Positions 49,566-61,300 of a DNA stretch of 64,000 nucleotides are shown piece after piece. Position 1 is the stretch's first letter. Each line of letters starts with the position of its first letter. The notes under the pieces are model-generated. The model was not told the DNA's origin. It searched no databases and was given only the letters and a program-made list of their open reading frames with translations. The stretch comes from Otis tarda. Lineage: Eukaryota; Chordata; Aves; Otidiformes; Otididae. The position numbers were made by a program, and so were the translations under genes. Location: the NCBI GenBank assembly GCA_026413225.1, contig CM048557.1, positions 46,383,371 through 46,447,370 on the forward strand, given 5' to 3'.

Positions 49566-49709
49566 CTGTTTGATAGCCAGTCCTTTCCTCCCACAGAGGC
49601 TGCAGTCTCAAGAGATGGAGTAGCCCAGCTCTTTAGTGATCCAGGAGACAGTGGGAGAGAACAGGGGAGGTGTTGTGTGCATGGCATGCACACGCACGCC
49701 CAGAGGATT

Positions 49710-49975
49710 TTATTTCTCTTTCTGCCTACGGTAGTCACTTCCCACGTTCAGCACAGGGATGAGAAGTCCTAGCAGCCACCTCTTGCCAAAGACCTCTCGC
49801 AGGTTCTCCCTCCAAGGCCGGGCTCTTACCACCATCCCTCTCCGCACCTGGTACCGCGTCTGCCCGCGCAGGATCAGCAGCATCTGGTGACAGCAGAAGC
49901 CAGCACAGGCCAGTCCGATTCCAAGCCAGAGGTAGAGCATGAGGATGACAAACATCTCCGAGCTAAGGAGAGCTC
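49710..49975 (-). CDS. ZDHHC22: ZDHHC22 last coding exon
   Basis: The exon begins after a tgcag acceptor (49976-49980) and supplies the two bases that complete the Gly codon split at the previous donor. It encodes ALLSSE, then the fourth membrane span (MFVILMLYLWLGIGLACAGF), CCHQMLLILRGQT and the cytosolic tail ending at TGA. The tail carries the block WRENLREVFGKRWLLGLLIP, which is strongly conserved in ZDHHC22. Frame and phase agree with the upstream exon, giving a protein of about 275 residues. Confidence 0.94.
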
Positions 49976-52900
49976 CTGCAGACCAAGAGTCAAGAAAACA
50001 AAAAGTTTAGACACACCTCACATGCCAGTGTAACACTCAGCCCGAGAACCGACGAGCTTCATGGCTATGAGTGGGGCCTTAGGAGCAAGACGGGCTGGTT
50101 GCTCTAACTATGTAAAATCGTTTCCTTTGCAGTGCCTGATGCAATGGACCCCGCTGGGGAAACACTAAAATGATAATGGGCTCCGTACACTTCTCCCTTT
50201 GCTGTTAATGTAAGGATCTAAATTACGGGGGCAAATTCAGCCAGAAGCAAAATATGTCTGGAAGTCTCCAGCACTATTTTGAAGAATGGTTAATTTGTTT
50301 AAGCATCTACCTGCTCATCACAGTGAATCTAAGATTCCTAGGTTCCTTTTGAAAAGAGATGTGGGTCCTACAGCACGTAGATGCTTCCAGAAGCCTTACT
50401 GGAAGCATTGATACTAGGCAGAAAGATTTGGGATTTGTCACACTCTCTCTCTCTCATCACTATATAGATTTAAAAAATACATTAAAAAAAAAGGAAAAAT
50501 CAGTAATTACTTTCCTACCATTGGGCAAAAGCAGATTTTATACGAATGCAAGAAATAGAAACAGAAAACTTTCCAAAATACAATCCAAATTCCTTTTTTA
50601 AACCTGCTGCTAGAACACTTAAAATACTTTGTAGGTCTGTAGCTCCTAATTCAACAGTTTTGGTAGTATATATTTATGCTGAATGTATTTAAATAAAAAT
50701 ATTCTGTGAGCTCTTTCCTCTACAATGATTTTAAAACTCCTTCTGGAAAGTATTAGTATAATAGCAGGTATCACTGAGTGACCTTTCAGTGCGTAGGCAG
50801 ATCTAAACCCATTAAAGTAACACTCTCTGTGTGTGCGTATGAATGTGTACACACATATTTTGTGTATATCGATATATTATTAAACACCTATATTTACACA
50901 CAGGCACACAAAGAAAATAAAATTCATGTTGGTACTGGTATAAATAGCCAATACCCTCTCACTGATTCCTGAGAGGTCTAAAAATGAAAAAGCTCTCACA
51001 TGCTCCTGTCCTTGTGGAAGACCATGCAGCAGACAGGCTCAGGTAGGTGAAAGCTCTGGTTGCTCCAAGGCCCTGCAAGAGCAATCCTGCCAGAGCAGGG
51101 ATTGCACGGACAGTAGCACTGTGCTGCCTAAAACAAGTACATGGCTGCTTCAGTTTTTAAGTTCAACACAAGAGTGGCTGGATAAGCGTCCCTCAGTTCT
51201 TTTATACAGAAGGCCAGATTAGATGGTGTCATCTGGTTTTGCAGTCTGTGAATCCCAGCTTCTCCACCTGGCAGTGCTGTAAGTGAGAGGTTGGGGCTGA
51301 CCTGTGACGATCACGTCAAGCTTTGGGCTCAGCTGGCAGGCCCCTCTGAGGATGATTTGTGAGGACACCGACTACAGCCTCGAGCTTTCAGAGACCATCC
51401 TCACTTGAAAAAGGCACAGGAGTCATTCAGTTTTCTTCCTAAATGCAATGTCATCTCTCCCTTCTCATTAGATCCAATTCAGCTCAGTGGTCTTCATATG
51501 CAATACAGCAAGGGAAGAACAAGCCCCTTAGGATGATGACAAATCCTCATACCAATTCTGTCAGAATAACTTCATCTATCAGGTAGGAAGCCCAGAGACA
51601 AATAGGAGCATCTCTGCCCCTCTTTTGCCAGACCAGTGTGACAGACATCTGCTCTTTCCTGCAGCTGATATTCGGATGGGATGTGGAGAAAGACAGCTAT
51701 TTTCTTCAGAGCCTTTGCATGTGGCTGTAAGCCTTATTTCTATGAGCTGCTGAAATTCACAATCAAGAAAGTAATTACCCTTTTTTCCCCTTGCAAATAT
51801 TAAGCATCTCTAAGCCGAGCTTTCCAGATACATAATTTTTCAACCTTTTCTTCAGGTTACCTACATAAAGCATTTTCTATAATTTCTTTTGTGGATCCAA
51901 TCTGACCTGTGTTTACAAAAGTGCTCTCCATTTGTCCCTCATCACCACAGTCCATTTTAGTCTCAGATTCGCTTTTGCTCTAACTGACCCAGTGTGATCT
52001 CAAGCTTATTGCCATACATTATCTATGCCAGAAAAGCTGAATCACAGGCTGAAATGATAGACTGTGGGTCAGATCCTGAAATCCATGCCCAAGTACAGTC
52101 TGGGCACAGTGAGCCAACAGAAAATTTTCCAAGCACAAAAGCAGGAACCACTCTGTCAACATAAGACCAGCAGATTCACCCTTCGTCCTTCTTTACTCCT
52201 CCTCCAGTGCAGAGGGCATGAAGACGAAAGGTAAAGTTTTTCCCCTGCTATATCAATGCTCTGTTTGGATCCTACAACAACCCTTAAGTAATAGTTATGT
52301 TAGCTGAAAAATACTGGGTGGACAACCCTCCCAGGTAACTATTCCAGGCTGTGTTTTTTTCTCCTGAACTGGATGTTAAATGTGCTAGGAGAAACCCAGT
52401 AGACCCTTCATTCCAAGCAACCAAGATGTCACACGCCCGTATATTGCTGTGTGAGGCAGCAGTTCTCACCCCACCCAAGCTAGAGGTTCAGTGGGAGCTG
52501 CTGGGAGCTTCTGCCTCTCAAGGGTGTTTCGGCTCCCAGCTCCCAGCCCTGCACCCAGCCCTGTTGTGTCCCACTCAAACACTCCCCAACATGCTGCCTT
52601 TGGCACTGCAGTTGCTGACACCAGAGCTGGAGCACTTCAGTGGCTCTTCAAACATATGCCAGGACCCAGCTCGGTGCAGAATCAGAGAGAGAGAACTAAT
52701 TCCTTGATAATCTCCTCCCACATCCCTGCTCCCCCTCCCAGGCTGCTGTGCTGAGCCGAGCTTAGGCACAGGGGAAAATCATTCCCAGTGTATTTAATGC
52801 TAGTGAAGCTCATGCAACATTATTTACAAAAATTCTTCTACTTGGAAAAATGACTCCATAAAAGTGTCATGGCAGGATTTCATGTTTATTGTCTCTCGGT

Positions 52901-54214
52901 GATTATCATGACAGATCTGCTAATTTGCCAAGTAGAGAGATATTTGTTTGTTTTCAGATGGCAACCCTGCAAACCCAGCCTGGAATCGGAAAAGCAAGCC
53001 GAGGCCTCTCTGGCTGCTGTATCCCCAGCAGCGGAGACTCCACACTCAGATCATAATCAACACTTCTGGTGATGGTGCACGAACCAAAACAGACTCCAGG
53101 CCCTTCTTACCAAGCTCAGCAGAATCTACAAAGCTAAATTATATGGGATACCTATTTTAGTCTAATGAAAACTGATCTAAGTGTGCAAGGCATGAGCTGC
53201 ATAGAGGGGGAAATTACATTTTTCTGCACGCACTTTCAGGGCAGAGTAGCAATCTAGGCTGTCTGCATAGTCCCTTCTCTGAGACCAGGTTTTATCCAGC
53301 TCTTGGGTTTGGACAGAGAAAGAGTTGAGTTTAGAGAGTCTGAGGGTGTGCTGAAAGGTGAAGAGGCAAGGCTGCAAGAGGAGAGGAAGAGTTACAGGAG
53401 CAGAATCAGGAGGGGGAAGGAGAAGGGTTGCAGAGATTTATGGAAGGGCAGGGAGAGAGGGGGAAGAGAGAGAAGCAGAAGGAAGGGTAAGGGATGGGGA
53501 CAGAGAGGAAGAGATATCTGTTTTTGATGTGAAGCTCTTGCAGAGAGCAAACACAGAGAATTTCCCCCAGTTCTCTGTGGAGCCATGTGTCAGAAAGAGG
53601 TCGAGAGAGAAGTAGCTAATCACATCACATGAACACCCTTCTTGGATTCTGTTGCCTGAATCCCAGTTCTTCTATGCTGGAAGGACGGCAAAGTCTCAGT
53701 AAGTTTGTGCTGCCAGGAGGCAGGAGGTGGGTGACAGTGGAGGGGGCGAGTGGACCTGAATGATGGGAGTATCTCCACTGGGATATGGGGAACCTGCAGA
53801 CTTGTAGGATACAAAAACCTATGGACACCCCTTATAGGATAAGCAAGAGATCCCCTTCACCTGCAGTACAGTGAGTGAAATTCCTCTCCTCCGTCTAACT
53901 GCAAGACACTCCCTGCACCATATATAGCCCTATTCTATCACCTGCAAGCTGGTTGTGGGGCGTTTTCCAGAGCCTAATGCACTAGGAATAGGGCTGGGGC
54001 TGTACCTTGGAGTGGGTCCCAGCCTCTACTTCAGGTGAAGCAAAGCCCTTTGCAAAGGCTGTCTCTAGCCCCTAAAGAGGGCTTTTCTGAACACAGACAA
54101 TTGTCCCTCCTGCCCATTCCCTGCACACAGCTATCTGAGAAACATCACGTCCCCCCCGCCCCAGGAGACCTGGAGGAGGATCGCGGTCCTCATCTCGGAG
54201 GAAGCAGTCCTTAC
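49976..54214 (-). other. ZDHHC22: ZDHHC22 intron between the coding exons
   Basis: 4.2 kb from a cag|gtaagg donor to a tgcag acceptor on the minus strand. It contains a purine-rich stretch at 53340-53515 and no other gene that I can support. Confidence 0.85.
53340..53515 (+). repeat. Purine-rich low-complexity tract
   Basis: The plus strand is nearly all A and G (gagaggaag, gggagagagg motifs) with occasional interruptions. It lies within the ZDHHC22 intron, where the transcribed RNA would be pyrimidine-rich. Confidence 0.65.
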
Positions 54215-54776
54215 CTGAGAAGAACTGGCTGATGGAGTGAGGCAGAAGAGTGAGGAAGGCCAGTGGGTTTGCAAAGGACATGGAGAGTGCAGCCGAAATG
54301 TAAGCCATGCCTGCCACCAGGGAGTCGAGGCAAGCCAGGGAGGTGTAGAGGCAGAACATGATGAAGTTTCGCATGTTCCTGCTCCCGATGCAGTTCCCTG
54401 TGAAGAAACAGTGGTGGTCATGCCTCTGGGTGACTCTGGCACACAGTCTACAGAAGTGAGTGCTGGGCAAGGCTGAGCCAGGGGACCTGCTTCCATCCAG
54501 CCAGTCCACTGCCACTTCGGCTCCTTCACCCAACTTTAAGCCCTTGCCCAAGTCCTCAGGGGAGCTCTGGATCACAAGGACGTAGTTGCCCATGGCGTTA
54601 GCTGAGAGGAAGAGGAAGAGGGCTCCATGCAGCAGAGCAGGAGAGAAAAGTGGGGTGGTGGAAGGGTCTCTGAACATGCTGGGGATGAAGAGAAAGATCT
54701 GGAGGACGAAGGTCACTAGGGAGATGCACAGGAAGTAGGCTGGAGCGACAACATTGAGCAACCTGAGAACTAGCAT
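54215..54776 (-). CDS. ZDHHC22: ZDHHC22 first coding exon: DHHC palmitoyltransferase-like protein
   Basis: The exon starts 14 bases before the ATG, after a strong acceptor (gctttcccccgcag), and encodes the first 187 residues. The N terminus MLVLRLLNVVAPAYFLCISL and two spans at about 10-32 and 44-68 are followed by the cysteine-rich domain with the catalytic D120-H-H-C123 and then a third span. DHHC enzymes attach palmitate to cysteines of membrane proteins. ZDHHC22 is largely neuronal in mammals and ER/Golgi-located. As in mammals the cysteine-rich domain is shortened: the first zinc-binding Cys pair is absent and DHHC is followed by FF instead of PW. A loop before it (about residues 78-104) is about 12 residues longer than in human as I recall it. 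Confidence 0.95.
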
Positions 54777-55206
54777 TGCGGATTACATTCCTGCGGGGGA
54801 AAGCGAAGAGAGAAGGAACATCACGGCTCCGGCTGCACACTTCATCCTTCCATTTCCTGCCGGGTCCCGGCCCCGCCGCCTCCGGGAAAAGCCCTCCGGG
54901 GGCCGCTCTCCCTCGCCGCCGCCCCACAGCCCTGGCCGGGCCGGGGCAAAGGGACAGCCCGCGGGCAGCGACGGCTCCCCGGCGCCCGGAGGAGGCTCCC
55001 CGGCTCCGGCCCCTGCCTCCGGGGAACTTGCTGCAGCGATGCCCCGGAGGGACCGGCGGAGGCTGGAGGGGAGAGGCGCGGCGTGCCGGCGGTGCGGGCA
55101 GCGCTCTGCTCGCCCAGCAGAGTCCCTCTGCCAGGCAGGGTCAGTTTTGGTATTGCATGAGAGGAAAAAAGGTGGTGCTGGAGGAGGGGGGAGTGAATTG
55201 AAAGAA

Positions 55207-55237
55207 GGGGGGGGGGCGGAGAAGAAGGGGAGGGGGG
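55207..55237 (+). repeat. G-run cluster near the ZDHHC22 promoter
   Basis: A run of ten G at 55207-55216, then four G (55227-55230) and six G (55232-55237), separated by short purine loops. It may form a G-quadruplex on the plus strand. Confidence 0.6.
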
Positions 55238-55550
55238 AGAGGTTGCTCTAATCCACTGCAATACGGATCAAATCCAATGCTCTAATTTATCCCTTAAAGC
55301 CACGGATCTACAGATTACCTCTATGACCGCTGCTCTGCTCTGCACGAAATTAGAAAATGCACAAAACAGCTGGTCAGCTGCTGTCCGGATGCAACCTGCG
55401 GCGCTGGGCTACCGAGCCGGGGCGGCCCCGCAGCCTCGGGCACGGTGCATCCCCGCCCGCCGGCCGTGCCGAGACCCCCGCGGCAGCTGAGCCGCAGCAC
55501 AGCCCGGTGCCTGCCCTCCCTCCTCTCCGCTCCTGCCTTCTCCTGTCCCG

Positions 55551-55700
55551 CGGGTCGACCTTGTCCCTGTCCCTGTCCCCCCTCTCTGTCCCTGCTCTGT
55601 GTCTGTCTCCTGCCCTGTCTCTCTCCCTGTCCCTGTGCCTTTCAGCCCTTTTCCTCTCTTCTCCCTCTCCCCCCGCTCCCCGGTGCTACTCTTGTCCGGT
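55551..55700 (+). repeat. Pyrimidine-rich CCCTGT-type repeat
   Basis: Loose tandem copies of ccctgt and ctctgt run into ctctcccc blocks inside the CpG island. It is simple sequence, likely to vary in length. Confidence 0.65.
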
Positions 55701-55900
55701 TCCCTCCCGCCCCGCCTCTGTCGGTATCCGGCCGCTTCTGTCCGTGTCCGGCCGCCGCCCGGCCGCCAGCCCCGGAGCTGTCCCTTCAGCACCACCCGCA
55801 CCTCCCGCCGCTCCCTCCGACGCCCTGCCAGCGCGACCCGGGGCCCTGGGGGAGGAGAAGGCTGGGCTTTGTTTGGGCCTCTGAGCTCCTAACAGGTCCC

Positions 55901-57173
55901 ACGGGAGAGTAAGGCGGTGGGAAGGGAGGTCCTGCCGGCTCCAGCCTGCAGAGCATCCTTCCTTCCCGCAGTCTGGGTGAGGGGGGCGAGGTGAGGCTTC
56001 TGCCTGTCTGCCTGCCGCCCCAAAGCTGCCTCTGTTGGAACAAGCATCTGAGGCAAGGGGAAATTTGGGGGGAGAGTCTCTGCAGATTCAAAGCCTTCTT
56101 AGGTTTGCAGGACACCTTTGCACAAGAGCAGGTAGCTTAGGAAAGGCTTTGAGCCCAGGCAGGATGACATGGTGGTAGAAGCTTTGCAGACATGTGTTTG
56201 CCCTCTGACAGCTGCCCACCCCCACAGTCCTCGTACCGTCTACACAGGCGCTGCACACAGCCTCTCACTCTCCTACACACCTATGTGCTGCACCCTCCCA
56301 GCTGTGATGAAAAGCATCCCTGCCTCCCTCCACAGACGAGGCACCCGTGACAGGAGACAGGGAGAGAAGAGGGCTGCTGGGCTGCAGCTTTTCTCCTGGA
56401 GACATTCAAACTCTGTGCTGGTCACCAGTCAGAAAAAGATGGGTTTAACCTAATCTTAGGTCCTAGGCTTACCGGTCAACCCCTCAGCCCAGCCAGCGAC
56501 AGACTCTGCTTTTCCAAGAGAGACTCTCACCTCATCTGAAGGTTCAGAGCAAAATTAAAATGTGTTTCGTGTCTCAGTTTCTAGGGAGAGAGGCCTGGAG
56601 GGGAGAGCAGCTGTGGTTGCCTCCTGTACGTGCACTGGTGTGGAGGGTGGTGACAGCAACTGAGTGTTCAAGGGTTCTTTATCAGAAATAACTTTTACTC
56701 CCAGATAGTTTTAATGATTTAACGTTTCTGAGAAAAACAGCAGCAATAATAAAAGCAAATGCAAACCAAGCCTGTAGGCACTGGTTCTGCAGTGACGAAC
56801 AACTAAGAGACACCTTCAGCAGAACTGGAGGGAAAGCAGCTCAGAACCGATCGAGCTTTCACTCCCACCTCCCTCATTCTTCTGTCATGACTACTGAGAA
56901 TAAAAATCCTCCAATATTCCCTCAACTCATCAGTTTGAAGTAGACTGAGCCTTGCAATAGAGATACGTGACCCAGCCCGGATTTAATCTTTAAATAATCA
57001 GACAGTGTTTTTGCTCCATATTTTAACAGCTTACATCAAAATAATAATAATTAAAAAAAAACCACAGAGAAGCCTTTTCATGTCATGAAAGACTCCTGAC
57101 TGAAGGGACTGCATCTCATGAAAAACATTAATCCTGCCTGCCTAGGGAGCATCATAAGCTGCAGCCAAAGGGC
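55901..57173. other. Gene-free stretch upstream of ZDHHC22
   Basis: No gene or mobile element is recognised. GC content falls from the island into ordinary sequence that leads into the purine array. Confidence 0.5.
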
Positions 57174-57946
57174 AAGGAAGGAAGGAAGGAGGGAAGGAAG
57201 GAAGGAAGGAAGGAAGGAAGGAAGGAAGGAAGGAAGGAAGGAAGGAAGGAAGGAAGGAAGGAAGGAAGGAAGGAAGGAAGGAAGGAAGGAAGGAAGGAAG
57301 GAAGGAAGGAAGGAAGGAAGGAAGGAAGGAAGGAAGGAAGGAAGGAAGGAAGGAAGGAAGGAAGGAAGGAAGGAAGGAAGGAAGGAAGGAAGGAAGGAAG
57401 GAAGGAAGGAAGGAAGGAAGGAAGGAAGGAAGGAAGGAAGGAAGGAAGGAAGGAAGGAAGGAAGGAAGGAAGGAAGGAAGGAAGGAAGGAAAGAAAGAAG
57501 GAAGGAAGGAAGGAAGGAAGGAAGGAAGGAAGGAAGGAAGGAAGGAAGGAAGGAAGGAAGGAAGGAAGGAAGGAAGGAAGGAAGGAAGGAAGGAAGGAAG
57601 GAAGGAAGGAAAGAAAGAAGGAAGGAAGGAAGGAAGGAAGGAAGGAAGGAAAGAAAGAAGGAAGGAAGGAAGGAAGGAAGGAAGGAAGGAAGGAAGGAAG
57701 GAAGGAAGGAAGGAAGGAAGGAAGGAAGGAAGGAAGGAAGGAAAGAAGGAAGGAAGGAAGGAAGGAAGGAAGGAAGGAAGGAAAGAAAGAAGGAAGGAAG
57801 GAAGGAAGGAAGGAAGGAAGGAAGGAAGGAAGGAAGGAAGGAAGGAAGGAAGGAAGGAAGGAAGGAAGGAAGGAAGGAAGGAAGGAAGGAAGGAAGGAAG
57901 GAAGGAAGGAAGGAAGGAAGGAAGGAAGGAAGGAAGGAAGGAAGGA
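57174..57946 (+). repeat. (GGAA)n tetranucleotide array, about 190 units
   Basis: 773 bases of almost pure AAGG/GGAA. Interruptions with GGAAAGAAAG-type variants occur at about 57491-57500, 57611-57620, 57651-57660, 57741-57750 and 57781-57790. Because 4 and 3 share no factor, all frames stay open and produce long artefactual REGRK or PSFLP frames. The true length is uncertain in any assembly. Confidence 0.97.
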
Positions 57947-58096
57947 GGGGGAAGGAAGGAGGGAGGGGGAAGGGAAGGGAAGGTGCAGGAAGGGAAGGTG
58001 CGGGAAGGTGCGGGAAAGGAAGGTGCGGGAAGGGAAGGTGCGGGAAGGTGCGGGAAGGGAAGGTGCGGGAAGGTGCGGGAAGGGAAGGGAAGGTGC
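57947..58096 (+). repeat. Transition zone with GGTGCGGGAA units
   Basis: Between the tetramer and pentamer arrays are about eight copies of aaggtgcggg mixed with gggaa units, which puts CpG dinucleotides inside an otherwise all-purine array. It looks like a local higher-order amplification. Confidence 0.85.
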
Positions 58097-58335
58097 GGGA
58101 AGGGAAGGGAAGGGAAGGGAAGGGAAGGGAAGGGAAGGGAAGGGAAGGGAAGGGAAGGGAAGGGAAGGGAAGGGAAGGGAAGGGAAGGGAAGGAAGGGAA
58201 GGGAAGGGAAGGGAAGGGAAGGGAAGGGAAGGGAAGGGAAGGGAAGGGAAGGGAAGGGAAGGGAAGGGAAGGGAAGGGAAGGGAAGGGAAGGGAAGGGAA
58301 GGGAAGGGAAGGGAAGGGAAGGGAAGGGAAGGGAA
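58097..58335 (+). repeat. (GGGAA)n pentanucleotide array, about 48 units
   Basis: A nearly perfect run of AAGGG units with one slip to GGAA near 58190. Regular GGG runs two bases apart make the plus strand strongly G-quadruplex prone. Confidence 0.95.
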
Positions 58336-61300
58336 AAGTGTTTTCCACTGGAATGGAAGACTGGTGAAGCATATTATTCCTCACATTCTCATTAAAATGC
58401 TCCTGCAAATTGATGCTTATGATGTGTCACTGTCAAAATACTGGCTTCATATTTTAGAATCTAGTAAAAAAATTCCTCTTTCAGTGCTGTTATGTTATTA
58501 TGATGAGCTGTTGGCAGGATGGGGGAGAAGTTGTCTGGGGATGAATTTGCCTATGCACGTGCATGTGTATATAAGAGAGAGATAGGTAAATAAGGAGATT
58601 AGCACAGGGAGTAAGTGAATAATGAAAACAGTAGTTAATTTGGAGCAAGCATTAAAAAGCAACAATATTTACTGCAGGAATTTGATTTTCTCCTGCTGTA
58701 AAATCAACATAATGAAAGAACTTGGAAAGAACTTAGAAATTTTCCTTCTCTTGGGAGATAGTTTCCCTGGACAGAGTCTGGTTGTGACCTAGGAGATGGA
58801 GTATTTCCTCAACCTGCTTTTCAACTGCAGGTACATTACTTCACCCATGTATCAGGATTTCCCTGTCTTCTGAATAGGGTAGGCATTATGCTAGATGCCT
58901 TTGAGACTAACAGCTGGGTGTGGGGAAGACCTGTAAGAGCAATTTACTGGTGTTATTACCAGTAATATGTGCAGATATTCTCCAGAAATTAGCACAGCCT
59001 ATTGCAGCCAGTCCCTCTCTCTCACCCCAGCCTTGATGTTGCTGAGCCTCACCAGTCCACACTCCCCTGCTGGCCAGTTGTGTGGAGGGGCCTTCTCTGG
59101 TACAGACCCTTTCCCAATATGTCCCTTTAGCAAGCAGGGCGGGAAGCCACAGGCACAAGCTATACGGTTGTCAGCCAGCTAGTGTTTTCATCTTCTAGTT
59201 CAATAACCTGGGCTACACTTGATGATGACTGGCAGATGACAGTCTTGGTAGCTTGGGTGCCAGATCTCCTAGTTCCTTGTGCTCAGACATTTTAAGCAGA
59301 ATAAAACGCCATTCCAGTTGACTCCATGCTCTAACACAGCCTGCTCAACATTTTTCAAGGTCTCACTTTAAATTACATCCCAAATTATGTATAATTTCTT
59401 CCAACACAAAATGTGCATTGCCTCAGACAGCCCCATTAGTTTAGCATTCAAGATACAGTCTGGTGGTGATTTTTTCTCTGAAATGAGCGAGTTAATCTCT
59501 GCTATTTGCTGTGATAGCTTGGAAGAAATGAACGCTCTCTGTGGTAAATCCGGTGCTGCTTGCCTTAAATTATCACTTAAATACAAACCTTATGAAGTTT
59601 TTGTGAACCTCTTTTTTTTTTTTTCCCTTTTTCCAGTCAGTTAGCTTTCAAACTTTGAACGCCCACAACATCTGGAGAGATTTCCTGTTTGGTTAGGTGA
59701 AGTTGAATGGCCATGAAAAGTAGCAGGCAAGGTCTGGTCTCTTTAATTTAGCAACGAAACAAACACAGCATGGCTGGCAGCACAGCTGTGTGCCTTTATG
59801 CTGGCCAACTTCAGATCTGCTTAGGTGGAGACATGAACACTGAGAGGAAGAGGGAGCTCAGTCCTTTCCTCCTTCATCTCTGGGTTATACTACTGAAGCT
59901 GTCAGGATAGACCTGATCCTCCTGAAACAGAAATCTAATGCTAAGCTCCTACTCATAGCGAGAAACCACCTTCAGAGGCCAGCTCAACCATCTTTCCCAG
60001 TTCCTCTGTATCTTTGCCCCAAGTATATCTATCCCTTGCAGACCAGGTCCGGAAGATCTCTGGTAATGGAGATTGTCCACCACCTCTAGGCAATCCATTC
60101 AGTTCATTGTATCTTTCAGAGTATTTCCTCAAGCCTAACTTGACATTCTCTCACAGCAGTCTAAGGCCTTCATCCTTAGCCCATGCCCAGTGGCTACAGA
60201 GAAGGATGAATCCTTTCCTCTTTGCAGTCTCTTACGTGCTTGAAAGCAGCTACCATGTCTTCTCTAGATGAAGCCACTCTGTTCCCTCAGTCTTTCCTCT
60301 CAAGTCGTGTTTTGTAAACCTCTGAAAGAAAGACTGAAGGACCTGGGGTATCATATCTGTTGTGCAAGGACCTGAGAGCTGCGGGGCACCCAGCATCAAG
60401 GTCAGGCAGATTGACAGCATAGCTTTAGGTAGCTGGGTTTTGATTGCTTTGACATAGATTGCCAGTTGTGCTGCATCAGTTGTGCTGGGGGTTTCAGTGA
60501 GGAGGACACTTATTAACAGGGAAAGAGATGGCAACTAAACAGTTGACAGATGGTCATGACTTTAGCACACTGTCAAGCGCATGCTGTATCTGAATTTACG
60601 ACTTAAGCTACTGAACCTCTTTCTCAGCTCCCATCTGGCCAATCTTCACCTGCCTTCCCCTTCGCCTTCCTTCAAGAACAGTGTTGAGAAAGAGAGTGGT
60701 TTTATACAGCCATACCTACCAGTTCAGCATGCCAAGCCTTCCCCGGGCTGATGGAGCTGCTGTTTTCTCATTACAAACCTCACAGCTTATTGTTCAGTGT
60801 AAAACTAAGCTAAGAGATAATCCTTGGTGTACAAGGTATTTGTGCAGGGACACATTATGATTCAGAGAGTGGCATACATTGAAAACTAATTCAGACAGTT
60901 CTAAAGTAAATGAGTAAATAATTTGACACCTAGAGACATATATCCATGGCTTGCTATATCTTTGTATTTGAGAGAGACATTTTCAGGTAAATAAGCCATG
61001 TGAACAAAGATAAGAAATGGAAATGAGGGGGGGGGAAATGCGCCTACAATGCCACTGTTCAAAAGGGCTTGTTCTCCACCTTTCCTCACTTTAGTGAATA
61101 CTTCAGAAGACAGAGCGAAAGGTTTATTGACAAAGGGTCTCTTGCCTCCAAGTGAAGAATGAGTGTGGAGTAGGCTGTAGATGATGTTTTAGTCTGTTGA
61201 AAAAAATTCACCTTGTGAACCTCTGAATAGCAACCGACCACACAGACCAGGCTGTTGTCATTTCTGCTAGAAAGTCCACAAGCACCAAGGGTGTATTTAG

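Larger units (their letters stand above)
54840..55900 (-). promoter_or_regulatory. ZDHHC22: CpG-island promoter and probable 5'UTR exon of ZDHHC22
   Basis: GC- and CpG-rich sequence begins just upstream of the coding exon, whose start follows an intron acceptor, so at least one non-coding exon lies here. A possible donor is at about 55319-55315 (agag|gtaatc on the minus strand). The island could also serve a divergent plus-strand transcript. TMEM63C is the expected next gene in this block, but none of its coding exons is recognisable in the window. Long frames in the island on either strand are composition artefacts. Confidence 0.6.

Noticed and set aside
54754-55912. Open frames of 100-175 codons in the ZDHHC22 CpG island
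   Set aside because: Same composition effect. They are rich in Pro, Arg, Ser and Gly, overlap on both strands and have no recognisable product.
57118-58408. Long open frames on both strands (about 425 and 418 codons) rich in REGRK or PSFLP
   Set aside because: They are translations of the GGAA and GGGAA arrays. No stop can arise in these repeats in any frame, so length means nothing.
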